Assembly (NCBI GenBank): GCA_022419385.1
Contig: JAJUBI010000001.1
Coordinates: 2,046,001-2,110,000, forward strand
DNA length: 64,000 nucleotides
Source of the DNA: Paraconiothyrium sp. Pb-2020
Taxonomy: Eukaryota > Ascomycota > Dothideomycetes > Pleosporales > Didymosphaeriaceae
Reading direction: 5' to 3'
Shown: positions 9,840 to 21,951 of the stretch, piece by piece
Layout of the letters: each line of letters begins with the position of its first letter
Numbering within the stretch: position 1 is the stretch's first letter
Made by a program: the position numbers and the translations under genes
Notes under the pieces: model-generated
Databases searched by the model: none
Seen by the model: only the letters and a program-made list of their open reading frames with translations
Told to the model about the DNA's origin: nothing

Positions 9840-12800
9840 TCAAGCTACTTTCCCCGTGTTCTTACTCGGCGTCGAGTGCTCGCTATCGAAGGGACTTGCT
9901 AACGGAGTTGGATGTCCGATGCTTTCCTTTCGCGACTTGCCCTTCCCTTTTATGAAGTCGATCCGAGCGCGGATGGAGCTTGCGCTAAGGTTGCGTGCGT
10001 GACCCGATGTCATCGTTCGAGAGCGGGATGCGGCGGTTGGTGCGGCGAAGCTGGAGGAGAGACTGGCGCTACGGGTTGGTGGTGCGGATGCAGACTTGAT
10101 GTTCGTGTAGTGGCTTTTGGAAGAAGGAAGTACGTTGTCCAAGTAGGCTTGTTTAGATGTATTGGAAGGTGATATAGGAGATGTGACGGGCGTTGTTGAT
10201 GCCATGGTGCCACCAACGCCAGTCCTCAAAGTAGGTGAAACGACGTTCCGCTTGCCTGTGATCGAGCATGTCGTGGGTGACACTGAAGTGTTTGATGACA
10301 TGAGGGCTGGATTATGGGGCGAACCCATAGCGATGACGAAAGGAATGTTGGGGTTTGATGCAGTGCTTGGTCGCCGAGAGGGTGGTGAGGCGATGACGGC
10401 ACTGGAGCTTGTAGAGACGTCATGCGATCGGAACTGCAATGGCGCAGGAACGGCCGAATCTGTGCTCGTATTGCTGAAGTGCTTCTCGCGTTCAGTTGTC
10501 GGCAACGCAGCAGAAACGACTTCTGGTGAAGCTAGCGTTTTCCGCGTAATCGGATGTCGCCCTGTCTTCATTGGATTAGGAGAGTTGCGCGTGGCTTCTG
10601 CCAAGACGTTTACTCGTAGAGGTGATCGAAGCTTGAGGGGTGCGACGAGGTCCATGTCTGTATCAAAGAGACCGAAGCGTGGCCGAGGCGGTCGTTCTGG
10701 GATGTTCTTGCCCCTCGGACGCTCGGGGGCAGATCCCGAGCGTTCGCGTGTCCCAATGGGTATCACGCCAACCTTAGATTTCGAAGATGAACTTGGCTGT
10801 AATGATGGTAGGGAGAATTGTATCATCGAATCGCTCATGCTGCGGCGAGCGTGTATTGTAGGAGCAGCAGGCGTGCTCAGAGGAAAATTTGTTGCCAATT
10901 CTCCGAACTTCTCTTGGTCTGGAGAGGGAGGCTAGGAATGGTTAGTATGCTAACTTACTAGGGTGTCAGGGCAGGGCTGTGTCCCATACAGTAGGCTTCC
11001 GACGCTCTGGAGACAGCAGTGCTACAGACCGAGGTGAAATGCCCGGATTGATATTGTCAGTCTCATTTGCTAAGTTGGCAGCTCTCATGGGAGGAGTTCG
11101 CGGAGTCAATGGCATGTTGAAGTCAAGTGGTAATGGAACGCGTTTTATAGTTCGTTTGATCTTGTCGGTTGGAGATGGGGCGGGAGTAAGCTCGGAAGGC
11201 GGAGGCGTCATGCGCTGAGTCAATGGGATTGTGAGAGAGATGGGCCCGGTGGAAACAGGGGACGGCGATGTGGAAGCCCCAAGATTTGACGGAATGGATA
11301 AAAGCTGAATAGGCGCAGGGGTCTCAGCGGACTTCGAGACCGAAGGGTCCGGTGACTCTATGTCCCCTGGTCGGCTATGGCCTCCCATCTGTGCAGCAAT
11401 TTTCTTGAGCTTCTTGATGTCGGATTTGTAGCCCCTGCAATCAAGCTTGTAGTAAATGATTTCTCTAATGTAGAAGTCATTCTCTCGGCGAAGGGCTTCA
11501 ATCGTGCTTTCATCGCCAGATTTGCGTCTGCTCTTTTCCGCTTTGTCCTTATTTAGCTGTTTTTGAAGTCGTTCGATCCAGCGATCGATGTCGTCTTTGG
11601 AAGCTAGAGAAGTGAGCTCAGGTAGTGGGTTGCCTTCGGCATCTGCAAGGAGCATAAGATTCGCGTGGCGTCGAATCTCGGCTTCCAGTAGAAGTTTGTG
11701 ATGACTCAATTGTCGTTCAGTTTGTTGTAGTGCCTTGCTCTTCTCGCCAATCATAGCCTCGCGTTTGATGATAGCACTACGCAGCTCCTCGATGTGAATG
11801 TCATTCTGCTTGGCCTTTTTGAGAAGCTGATCCTGAACATCGGACTGAAGATCTAGCTCTCGTGCGTCACTCCGCAGCTTGTTGTATTTTATACGTAATT
11901 GGTTGTTGTCAGCATCGAGTTCGGCGAGTTGCATGTCTTTCACGCGGACTTGCTCTTGCAGTCGCTCAATATGGGAGACGAAGGCGGCCAGTGTTGTTGG
12001 TTCTTGTTCGCTTTGGCTGATTGGAGATTCATTGGTAAACACGGTGCTCATGCTGGTGCGGGTGCTCTGTCGATTATCGGGAAGTTGTAGTTTGGGCGAT
12101 TTTAGATCAAAGGGAGTCCTGTGCGATTGCATATTGAGCAATTGCTCTTCCGCATCAACCTTGTCGACATTGGCCAGCTCTAGTCGATACTCGAGGTGGT
12201 CGATCGTATTTTGCAATGCCATTGAGCTTCTCTTCAACTCTTCAGCCTTGCTTGCTTTCTCCTGCCACTCGTTGCAAGCCTTCTGAGTTTCTTCAAGCAT
12301 ACGCCTCTGCTTTCGCCCCTCTTCTTCCGAATGGTTGAGCTTCTTCATAAGTGATTCAAGTTGCTTCTGGAGGGCTTCATTGTTCTGCTTATACAGATTA
12401 AGTTCACGCACCGCATCTCCATTGCCAGTGTCGGGCTTCCTCGCCATGCTAAGCTTCTTCTTGAGGTTCTCCATCTCGACATTGTTTCGCGAGAGGGGCG
12501 AACGAGGGTTTTCTTGTGATGGTTTAAATGACCGGATCGATCCAGCAGGTGTGCTACCGGCAGAAGAGAATGGACTGTCTCGCTTGGGCGACAGCGGGTT
12601 GTCCGTAGTATCGAGCATGAACAACAGATGATTACTAGATGCATGATGGAGGCTTTTCTGTTGACTCTCAAGCGACTTTGTGTAGTCTCTCAGCGCTGAG
12701 ACTTCTGCAGAGTGCGCATTGACCTGTAAAGCATGAGTATGCGTGTGAGCGTATATGCGGCAAAATGAACTGACCAGACTGTTGACATGGGCTTCATGGG

Positions 12801-14021
12801 ACGCCCGCAAGCTGGCGAACTGCGACTGTAACGTTGAAATTGTCTGGTCTTGCGCTGTGACCGTTGCCTTGAGTTCATCCAATTGTTTGGTTCGCGTCGT
12901 TGATGCTTGTTTGCTTGCAGGAGGCTGAAAGTTGTCAGCATTTCTGGTTGGACACGAAACGTAAGGCGACAGTCGCGCTTGTGTGCACAGCACGGATAGC
13001 GCTCTCGATGCGAGATGTATCTTCCCTCTGCACACGGCGAACAGTACATCGACCTCTGCGGATGATCCTAGAACCATGAAGTACATAATACTCACTTGGA
13101 TGGTGACCTCTTCTACAGTGCGCCACTGCTTTCCCTCTACTATGGTATCAGGTCCTATGCGTGTCTTCGTCGAATTAGCGCTACTCGCGTTGTCACTAGA
13201 TAAAGTAGACAACGTTGTGATTCTACTATCAGTGGAGGATGGTGAAGCAACCAAATTAGGTCGCGCCTTTGATCGTTTTTGCAAGTCATTTGCACTTTTC
13301 CTATGTTGCGGCACCTTTGATGGGCCAGTCTTAGCGTTGCCCGAGCTAAGAGAAAACATGCTGCGGACGCTAGTCACTGCACTGCTGGCGATCGACTCTG
13401 CATCAGGTTCAGGTGTTGGAGTTGCTGGAGCCGAATCAACTTGAATGTCTAGTGGGGTGGAGCCTGGGAGCTCTGCTGGTAGCGATGGCGATGGCGGAAG
13501 AGAATATTTAGATTTGATGCACGCAGTAGGGCTCAGTCCAGAAGTAGCAGGAAAAGTAGTGTCACTAAAGACAGCGAGTAGATTAGGTGCCGATTTGACC
13601 GAGACCTCATTCTGGATCGCTGTGCTGGGACTCTGACCGGTGATATAGTTGGGCGGAACGATGGAAAGGTTCTTTGGATTTCGACGCCATATTGTATCCT
13701 GTGCAGTTGTAAGTTGAGCTGCAAGCCAATGGGAGCTGTCCACACGCGAATGCAGGAAGCCCAGCCCCTGTAAAGTGACACGTCGGTGGTGGTAGACCAA
13801 CGAAACGACGCGACCAAAGGCATTGACAGCGCATCGCCTATTGCGGTGGCACTTACCTTGGTGTTGCCTAGGTCTACACATTGCACAAATTGGCCTTCGT
13901 TCCCAATGGTGGTATCAATCTGTAGGAGGCCTCCTGTACGATAGTAGGTTTCCTGGGTCGGTTGCTGCCGGCCGCTCTTGGAACCCCATGAGAAGAGTTT
14001 GGATCTCGAGGTGGGTGCCAT
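9840..14021 (-). CDS. Large coiled-coil protein, five exons, unknown function
   Basis: Two apparently separate minus-strand frames join into one gene. Exons: 14021-13857, 13767-13096, 12924-12775, 12723-10990 and 10931-9840, giving about 1270 residues. The last intron (10932-10989, 58 nt, donor GTATGG, branch TACTAAC, acceptor TAG) removes a TGA and restores frame with phase 0 on both sides. Introns 2 (171 nt) and 3 (51 nt) are both multiples of three and stop-free. The N-terminus (SRSKLFSWGSKSGRQ) precedes a Ser-rich stretch, a coiled coil from about residue 340 to 800, and a Ser/Thr/Pro-rich disordered tail. I do not recognise the family. A structural role in the cytoskeleton or polarity is possible but unproven. 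Earlier gene callers may have split it. Confidence 0.7.
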
Positions 14022-14820
14022 CGGCGTTGTTGGCGCTGAGGCTATGCGATTTGTACGGGGGCCGTAGTAGACATTAGATTAGACGGCGCCGATGGTGTAG
14101 GCAGCGCAGAAAGGAACGACAAGAGTGAGGGAAGCGCGATTGAGGGTGAGGAGAGGAAAGTAGCAGAATTGCAATGCGCGCGAGAGTCTTGGACCACGGA
14201 TGGTTTTCTTGAGGATGCATCCTGCGCAGCCACCACATTGCGGCGACCAGCTTTGGCGGCTATGTACAGCATATCCCCATTAGGACCGAGAGACGCATTT
14301 GGCCCCATCCTATGCACAGTAAGACGGCGCTCCAGCGTTCGTTCTCCCCGAGCGCGCGAAACAGCGCCTCGAACGGTTTCGGCTCGCTGATGATCGACTA
14401 TGAAACGTGGGCCTCGAGAAGAGCCGCCGCCGCCGTGTATCGTGGAGCGGCATGCGCACTTCTGAGGTGGTTTGTGGGAGGCATGTCGTGTACGAGTCGC
14501 GAGTCGCGACCTCCCCGCAAGCGCCTCGGGGTGAATTATGCAGCGGTCTGTGCGCGACGCGGCCCAGCGTCATTTGTTGCGCATGTTGATTCGATGCGCG
14601 CAATCTTTTGCGCCGCAAACAACGTGACCAACGTGCGTCTTCACAAGTGACTCTCAACACCATTATGCGGCAGCACCACCTCCCCGGTACTCTCCGCGCT
14701 TAGTCGACGCACCTCAGCTTGCGCGCCGCTGACCACGCCCTATACGCGGCAATTCTTCATCCGAAACCGCGCCCCATCGACGCAGGCTGTCGCACCTAGC
14801 CAGGTCCATGAGCTCAAGAC
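14022..14820. promoter_or_regulatory. Divergent promoter region
   Basis: About 800 bases separating two divergently transcribed genes, the large coiled-coil gene (minus) and the FHA/SNIP1-like gene (plus). It is GC-rich and contains no supported coding frame, so it must hold both promoters. Confidence 0.6.
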
Positions 14821-16272
14821 ATGCCTGAACGTGAGCTCTCACCATACAGCGCCCGTGTTGCGCTTACGCAGAAGCTACAGCAGGGACAAGGCAGCCAGTC
14901 TGCACCTGCGGAGCATAAGAGCCGGCCGTGGGACACGCGCGGCCCACCACCTGAGCGGAACGAGAATGGCCACGACCAATCACCAATGCCACATAGAAGG
15001 AGGGGACGGGGCGGAAGACTGTCGCCACCATCAGACCGGAGTAGGAAAATGAGGGAGGAAAGCAGGTCATCACCCCCAAGCAGTGTGAGGGACCGCTCAG
15101 CAGAGGACCGATCGCAGAAGGCGAAGTCGAAGGACCCACCCAAGCAAGCTGGTGCAGACGCACGCGAACGTGAGGCGTCCCCCGAGCCGTATAGGAAACC
15201 TCGCGAAGCCTCGAGAGAGAGGAAGAGGCACCGGTCGAGGCACAGAGACGGTTCGAAGGACGGGCATAGCAGGAGGAAGAGAGATCACTCTAGAGACCGA
15301 GACAGGACGAAGGACCGCGATCGATCACGAGGTCGGGACATGTCAATGGGCAGAGACCGTTCAATAAATCGATTCAAGGAGAAACGCCATGAAAGGTCCG
15401 AGGACCATAAGCGCGACGTATCCCGCGAGAGAATGAGAACGAGAGATCGCGACAGGAAAAGTGAGCGCTCAAGAGACCGCTATCGTGATCGGTCTCGCTC
15501 TCGAGATGGAAATAGAGACCGACAGAAACGTCGCGACCGTTCAAAAGATCAACGCTCACGTTCCCCTCGCCCCGGCCGCGCCACCAAGCACCGTTCTCCA
15601 TCCTCCTCTCCGCCGCCTAAACGTCGCCGCAAACACGCACCTTCTCCCTCGCGCTCCCCTTCTCCCCACCCCCGCTCCAGTCGCCCCCTCCCTGATCAAG
15701 AAATCTCCTTCCGGGGCTCCGACAACAGCGCCCTGCCTCCAACCAAATACGGCGGCGCACCCCCCAACCTTGAAAAACCCAACTTTAAGCTCACAGGCCT
15801 CCTCGCCAAAGCCGCAAATAAAGTCGAAGGCACAAAGATATCTCTAAAGTATCACGAGCCACCGGAAGCGCGGAAACCGCCTTCTTCACAAGCCTGGAGA
15901 GTAATTGTGTTCAAGGGCGAGGATGTGGTCGATACGATCGAGCTGGGTGTCAAGAGCTGCTGGTTGCTTGGCAGAGAGGTGAAGGTCGTGGATTATGTGC
16001 TTGAGCATCCGAGTAGTAGTGGTCAGCATGCTGTAATTCAGTTCCGGTATGTAACGAAGACAGTAGAGGATGAGTATGGGGTGAAGAAGACGAAGGGGAA
16101 GGTTAAGCCGTATGTGATCGACTTAGAATCGAGCAATGGGACGGAGCTCAATGGGGAGAGGGTGGAGACTTCAAGGTATTTTGAGCTGAGGGATAAGGAT
16201 ATCCTGAAATTTGCGGGGAGCGAGAGGGAATATGTTGTTGTGCTGCCGCCGCCTGAGGAGCGGAAGAAGTAA
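14821..16272 (+). CDS. FHA-domain SNIP1/Pml1-like RNA-processing protein
   Basis: Uninterrupted frame of 483 residues from ATG 14821. Residues ~30-290 are extremely rich in Arg, Asp, Ser and Glu with RD/RS-type dipeptides (for example RDRDRTKDRDRSRGRD), typical of splicing factors. From about residue 380 to 470 lies an FHA phosphopeptide-binding domain: LLGRE, then SSSGQHAVIQ (the S-x-x-H core), then LESSNGTELNG, ending in the KDILKFAGS strand. The same order is found in human SNIP1, Arabidopsis DAWDLE and yeast Pml1 of the RES pre-mRNA retention and splicing complex. I infer a nuclear role in splicing or small-RNA processing. The long acidic-basic repeat region is probably disordered. Confidence 0.85.
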   Translation: MPERELSPYSARVALTQKLQQGQGSQSAPAEHKSRPWDTRGPPPERNENGHDQSPMPHRRRGRGGRLSPPSDRSRKMREESRSSPPSSVRDRSAEDRSQKAKSKDPPKQAGADAREREASPEPYRKPREASRERKRHRSRHRDGSKDGHSRRKRDHSRDRDRTKDRDRSRGRDMSMGRDRSINRFKEKRHERSEDHKRDVSRERMRTRDRDRKSERSRDRYRDRSRSRDGNRDRQKRRDRSKDQRSRSPRPGRATKHRSPSSSPPPKRRRKHAPSPSRSPSPHPRSSRPLPDQEISFRGSDNSALPPTKYGGAPPNLEKPNFKLTGLLAKAANKVEGTKISLKYHEPPEARKPPSSQAWRVIVFKGEDVVDTIELGVKSCWLLGREVKVVDYVLEHPSSSGQHAVIQFRYVTKTVEDEYGVKKTKGKVKPYVIDLESSNGTELNGERVETSRYFELRDKDILKFAGSEREYVVVLPPPEERKK

Positions 16273-16719
16273 GTGGCAAACGGGTACATTTGCTATGGGT
16301 AGTAGGATGAACACAGCCTCAATGCGCTTTTATGGCATGAAGCAACTGTGTAATTGGAGGATGAATAAGACGATATGTGTTGGATGTAACAACGGCATAC
16401 GCTCAGGCCCAATGGATGCCGTAATCCTAGACATGCTTCTCGTGCGATTGTAATCGTCATTTTGCCTGCTCACTAACTGCCAACCTACCCGGCAATTAGT
16501 AAACTCAGGGCGACTCAATACGCAACACATCACTACTCCAATGCCTCCTCACGGCAAACTCGCTCAGAAACCATTGCGGCCGCTGCAGGTCACTGCACCT
16601 GAAGTGTATTCATCCTCTCAAAAGCGTACATATGCATAAGAAATAGCTCAAGTTCCCGGCCTTCCAACCATACACACCTGTAGCATTCCACCACCACCAA
16701 TCTTTCTACCCTCACCACC
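16273..16719. other. Convergent 3' intergenic region
   Basis: About 450 bases between the stop of the FHA gene (plus) and the stop of CWH43 (minus). No coding signal; it should contain both transcription ends. Confidence 0.6.
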
Positions 16720-19700
16720 TTACGCATAGTATCTTGGCTCATCGAAAACGTGATACCGATGGCCTCTTACACCCTGGCCCTTGAACAGTGCCGGAAACTT
16801 AAGTCCTTCCGGAACCTGGTCCTCAGGAATGATTTCGTTCGATCCCTCCGGTTGTCCTACAACAAACTTGCCAACCTATCCTGAATCAGCGCCCCACTTA
16901 CTGTGCAAGTCAAGAAAGAAGTGGTGGCTTACCTGGATCTCCGTATCCGTAATCGTGCTCCTGCTCACCCTCGCGTATCCCGTCCTCCTTAATCCTTTGT
17001 ACAAAATGTATTCACACCACCTATCCCAATCACTAGGATCGATATCCCGCATGCCGCTCTTCTCACCCACGTAGGTGTTATAATTACCCTGCAGTGGCTT
17101 CGTAACAAGGTAGGATAGTAGAATCGCCGGGCGCGGCGTAGCCTTCATGCGCTCCGCGAGATACAAACTCTGCAGCCTCCTATCCTCAGGATCCTCTTCT
17201 TGGCCCGAGTGGAACACGAAAACGTCGATGAGTTCGCCGTATGCATCGATGGTGGCTTCGATCGCGGGCGCGAGTTCTCCAACCGGCGAAGGGAGGAGGT
17301 GGTGCGTGGAGTTCACGATTGGAAACTTGGACAAGAGGGCGGAACCCCAGGTGTGCTTGTTCGGTCCGGGTCCGAAATCGACGTACATGCCCAGATCTTC
17401 GGCGAGGAATTGCGTTGTGTCGCGGTTGCCCATGATGATGCGCTGGAGATCGCTTTCCAGGAGGCCCATGACGTCGATTTCGAGCTCCTGGATTACGTCG
17501 CGCATGCGTCGCTCCGAGCTCCACATGTCGTTATCCAGGCTGAAGTGAATGGTCCAGATGCCGGCCGTAATGCTCTTCGTTTCCGGGTGATAGGGCGTGT
17601 AATTGTAGCTTGGGAAGCGTAGGTACGCCGTGGAGATGGCGAGTAGCTCGATGAAGAAGAGAACGTAGAGATAGTATGCGCGCTGCTTTCGCTCTGCGGG
17701 ATTAGGCGCCATGGTCTTACCCTTCGCCTTAGGGGAGGGAGGCTGAGCGGAGGCACTGAAGACGCCGGCGCCGATACAGAGCATCATTGCGGTCATGACC
17801 CAGTCGGTATGTTCCCGCATGAGGGGACCACCGGGGACGAAGGCATAGGCGACGATCCAAACGTGTGCTAGGACGAGGAAATTATAGATGAGGAAGCCGA
17901 TCCCGAAGGTCTTTGCAGGAGAATGACGTGCTGCGTGGCCTATCAGGACGGGTACTGCAGCCATAGTATACACCGTGAGAGCGAGTGCACCGTAGTAGCC
18001 AGTCCAATGCTTGGAGGTGGTTAGGATGGCAGCACCGACGGAACCGACGCCATAGAAGACCCACGAACGCGCAAGAGCTGGTGTGAAGAGGCCGATGATG
18101 AGACCACAGCCCATGGCGAGAAGAGTCCAGGCGCCGTGAGGCACTGCAAGCGGACCGCGGACAGGATAACCTTCCCAGACCCAGAGAATCATAGTACTAG
18201 AGTCAGAAAGGAGGGAGTGCATGCTAAAGAAGAGGCCAGCAAGCCCAAACGCCGTGAGTGTTGCAGAGCCCTTAGTAGGGCCAGGAGCCTGAAGGTCAGC
18301 GCCAGAGCTTGCTGTAGAACGGGTAGACCTTATCACCGCTACGACAGCCAAGCCCAAACCGACCTTATTCCAGCCGCCGTTCGGTCCATGCATGATAGGC
18401 CAGACAGGGTTATTAGTATGAAAGGCGAACTTGGCGAGACTGGACAGGATCAGGCCTGAAGCAAAAGCGGTAATGCGTGCCTCAAGGCGATGCGGCTGGG
18501 ACCTCTCTCCGTAGAAGGTAGCAGCCCATGAAAGACAAGACATCCAAACACCGAAGCCGACTGCGAAGAGGCGATTCGCAGGGTCTTTGATGAGATAGGC
18601 AAGAAGGCCCGACAGTGAGAGTAAGTGGCAGATGCGAACGTATCGGGTGAAAATGTAGCGCAAAGGCCTGATACCTAGGAGGAAGGGAGAAACCGTGCAC
18701 ATCACCAAGACCTCGTAGCCAGAGATGCCCATGTGCCACAGCGGGAAGTCTTCGAAGTATCAGCAATTGTCTTTAACAACGCTCTAGGACTCTTACACCA
18801 TACACATAGTCCAAGAGAAGTTAGCATGGACCAGAAAACAAACTGTGTATGTTAGCTTGGCAAAGTTGTATTGGAGTAGATTTGTTACCCCGGTGTACAC
18901 ATCGGCTGCAGCATCGAATAGGGCAAACCAAGAAAAGCGGTTGTCAAAGACCGCACGAGCCTCACTATTTTTCCTGTCGTTGTGTCAGGGGCTTTGTGAC
19001 CTGTGAGGGCTTGAGGGCGTACTCCTTCTCGAGGACAGCGTCGGCGTTGGATTTGTTGCCAGCACTAAAGTACAAATCGGATCAGAATTTGAATACAAAA
19101 CATTGCATTGATGACGACTATCTACTCGGGGAGCGGACGGACATACCCGCGGCTGATGCCTTTCAGGTCTCTGACTTGAACCTCAAAGTTCTGGAACTCA
19201 ATTACAGTAACAGCGTCGAACCCGACATCGAGGAGCACTAGCGCCCACTCGAAGAAAGAATATATCGTGTAGGCTACGGTTGTTAGACCCGTCTACATAG
19301 TCAGCGAACATCGGACATACCTCCAGCTACGTGGTGCACCTTGTGCTGAATGAAGAAGTAAATGAGAGGTAGTATAGTGGCGTAGAAAGTACCGGAGAAG
19401 TACTTGCGATAATGGACGGCTGTTGGATTCTTGGGGCTAAGCGCAATCACGCCGAACGTCCACGGGATGGTGGAGACCAGGTATGAGATCATAAAGATAT
19501 CGTGCCAGTCATGATCATCGGTCGACGTGATATATGTCCAGCCTCCGCATGTTAAAGTCCGGAAGATGCCGACTCCGAGTATAAATTTTGGGAGGGTTGA
19601 GTTCGGTCGGGGCGTGAGAACATACCACAGCCCTACGAGGGCGAATCGCGGACCTGCGTCTTCAGTATGATTGTCCCTAAGCCAGTCTTCGATATCCTAA

Positions 19701-20157
19701 CCTGAAGTCAAGGCAATGAAAAGCTGGAAAACCGATCGTTCTGGGTAGCGGTCCCCAATGGTTGACGAAACGGACGGAAACCATTCTTGCGGATAACCCT
19801 ATCTGCTTGTTGGTATTTGTGCAGAGTACGAGGCGCGATGATACTGACGTAGAACTCATTTTGTACAATTTTATGGTAATGGAGGGACCTGTCGATGCTT
19901 AGGGAAGCCTGCGTGTGGGAGGTTCGCGGATGCGTACAAGCCGACGACGAGTGCGCCTACGAACGCAGCTTGCCAATTGTTAGCTTGGACTTTTCAGGAA
20001 GAGCATCGTTTGACGTACTGTATGCCACAATAGTATGCAGCCACGAAATCCATTGCCCGTTGAACTGTAAGCTCGTGAGCATCGGCCCACCTAAGCTCTA
20101 AAACTGCGGACTGCTTACACTGGCGACAATGTCGCTGTCTCTGGATTTCGGTGGCAT
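16720..20157 (-). CDS. CWH43: Cwh43 homologue, GPI-anchor lipid remodelling membrane protein
   Basis: Twelve exons rebuilt by phase: 20157-20119, 20064-20019, 19968-19938, 19888-19849, 19798-19702, 19653-19321, 19273-19147, 19064-19023, 18964-18889, 18842-18797, 18749-16933 and 16875-16720. The sum is 2850 nt, or 949 residues, almost the 953 of yeast Cwh43. The N-terminal third is Frag1/PGAP2-like with several membrane helices (ALVVGLSLHYHKIVQNEFYG; YPQEWFPSVSSTIGDRYPER). The middle is multi-pass. The C-terminal ~230 residues resemble an endonuclease/exonuclease/phosphatase fold (DVMGLLESDLQRIIMGNRDT; FVFHSGQEEDPEDR). In yeast the protein installs ceramide on GPI anchors. Exon 1 is the least certain part. 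The ten introns inside the first 1.4 kb are 46-82 nt; the eleventh, near the 3' end, is 57 nt. Confidence 0.92.
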
Positions 20158-20385
20158 GCCTGGTGCAGTGTGAGACTCTCAATGACGTTGAGGCTATATT
20201 GAAAGAAAGACAGGGAATAAGTGTCGTGGGCTGCTCCACGCGTAAGACGGCACAGTCCCCTGAAGTGTTTACCTGACGTTCGCTGGGGCGGCAGGCGGTT
20301 CGAGCCGAGGCGGGCAGCTTTACGCGACTACTTTTCTTGCAACCAAAATCTTTTGCGACACGACTCACATTCTCGCAACACGCAA
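20158..20385. promoter_or_regulatory. Short divergent promoter, CWH43 / UTP6
   Basis: Only 228 bases separate the CWH43 start codon (minus) from the UTP6 start codon (plus), so the two genes must share a compact bidirectional promoter. An AAAATCTTTT stretch lies about 35 bases before the UTP6 start. Confidence 0.55.
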
Positions 20386-21769
20386 ATGTCGGGACCAAGC
20401 GACAAGGCGCGCTTCTATCTCGAGCAGTCCGCCGAGGAGCTCAATGAACTCGAGCGAAAACAGATCTTCTCTAGGGTTGGTAGCCGAAACTCGGGGTTTG
20501 AGAGTATGCTAACCTGCGCAGGAAGAGATCAGTTCAATAGCAAGAAAACGTTCGGATTTCGAGCACATCGTCAATGCTCGCGGCTCGCACCCTTCCGACT
20601 GGTTACGTTACATCGAGTTCGAGAAGAATGTGGACGCGCTGCGGCGAAAGCGCATCAAGAGACTAGGCGTGCGATACCGTGGCAGCGGGCAACGCACAAT
20701 ATACTCTCTGTACAACCGCGGCACCAGGAAGTTTCCGGGCGACTTGGGTCTATGGATGCAATATATCGAGTTTGCGCGCAAGGACAAGGCTTACAAGAGG
20801 CTGAACGAGATCTTCACTCAGGTCGTGCGCCTGCACCCCACGAAGCCGGAACTCTGGATATATGCAGCAAACTACTTCATTGAAACCCAGGCAGACATTA
20901 CAGATGCTCGAAGCTACATGCAGCGAGGATTAAGGTTCTGTAAGAGCTCCGAGCAGTTGTGGATAGAGTATGCTAAGCTGGAGACGATTTATATTGGCAA
21001 GATTGCGGGACGAAGGAAAATTTTAGGACTGGACGTCCATCGCATGGGAAAGGAACAAGATGACGCAGATGAGAACATGATCGCTCTTCCGGACGTAACG
21101 GCCGAAGATGTCAACCCCAGCTTGAAGAAGGATGATGGCGTGGACGAGGTGGCTCTGCAGAACCTGGCCTCAGCACCAATCTTGACAGGAGCTATACCCA
21201 TAGCAGTCTTTGATTCAGCGATGAAGCATTTCAACAGCAAAGCCGCGCTTGCAGAACGATTCTTCGACATGTTTGCCGAATTCGACCAGGTACCCAGCGT
21301 CATGCGCATCCTACAGCATGTCGAGGATCATCTGCGCCAGAATGCTGCGGAGACCGTCCAGGCAGCTGCATGCGCTTTCCGCTTGCCGTTCTTTGGTCTG
21401 CACGCTACATCACCTGAATTTCCGACGGTGCTCGCAAGCTCTCTAGAGAAGCTCAATACAGCTATGGCACAACACTTCAACCACAAACGTCACTTATCTC
21501 AAATCGCCCTTCGACAGATGTTGGCGTCGATCCGGTTTGCACAAGACATAGATCCCGTCATCAGGAAAGTTGTTTCATCGCAAATACGAAAGTTCACTGT
21601 ATTTTTGGAGGAGACGGGAGACGGCACCGGAGACAGCATTGCGACACTGACCGAGGCGTTGAAAAGAGAAGGGAAGAAGGAAGATGCAAAATATCTGGTA
21701 CAATCGAGCATGAAGCGACTCGGCACCAATGAGCGCCTGCAACAACTCAATGCTGCCTTGGCCACCTGA
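20386..21769 (+). CDS. UTP6: Utp6, U3 snoRNP / small-subunit processome protein
   Basis: Exon 1 is 20386-20475 and exon 2 is 20522-21769. The 46-nt intron starts GTTGGT, has a GCTAAC branch and ends CAG. The product is 445 residues. The N-terminus (ARFYLEQSAEELNELERKQI) and the following HAT repeats (WLRYIEFEKNVDALRRKRIK; LWMQYIEFARKDKAYKRLNE; LWIYAANYFIETQADITDAR) are the hallmarks of Utp6, which binds early pre-rRNA with the U3 snoRNP in the nucleolus. Length and repeat layout match the family. The gene diverges from CWH43 and converges on PTH4 with 182 bases between stops. The non-consensus donor GTTGGT is the only oddity. Confidence 0.92.
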
Positions 21770-21951
21770 GCATGGCGGCAGCCGTTATCGCCGCCCATGC
21801 TTGGGTGGTCAGATGACTACGTTGACAAGTGTCACAGTGATGTTTGGAAATGGATCAGAGCCAGCTACGTGGCGGTATCTCTACTCGTATGCCACGAAGC
21901 GCACCTGGTACAATGCGACGCTAGGTTGACGGATGGCCTGCAGGCTGCACT

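Noticed and set aside
10162..10935. Plus-strand frame of 257 codons opposite the large coiled-coil gene
   Set aside because: Antisense shadow of a low-complexity Ser/Thr/Pro tail; the minus-strand frame is supported by splice signals.
10966..10968. Stop-codon readthrough at TGA between the two coiled-coil frames
   Set aside because: The TGA is followed by CAC, not the CTA context known for efficient readthrough, and a normal 58-nt intron removes it.
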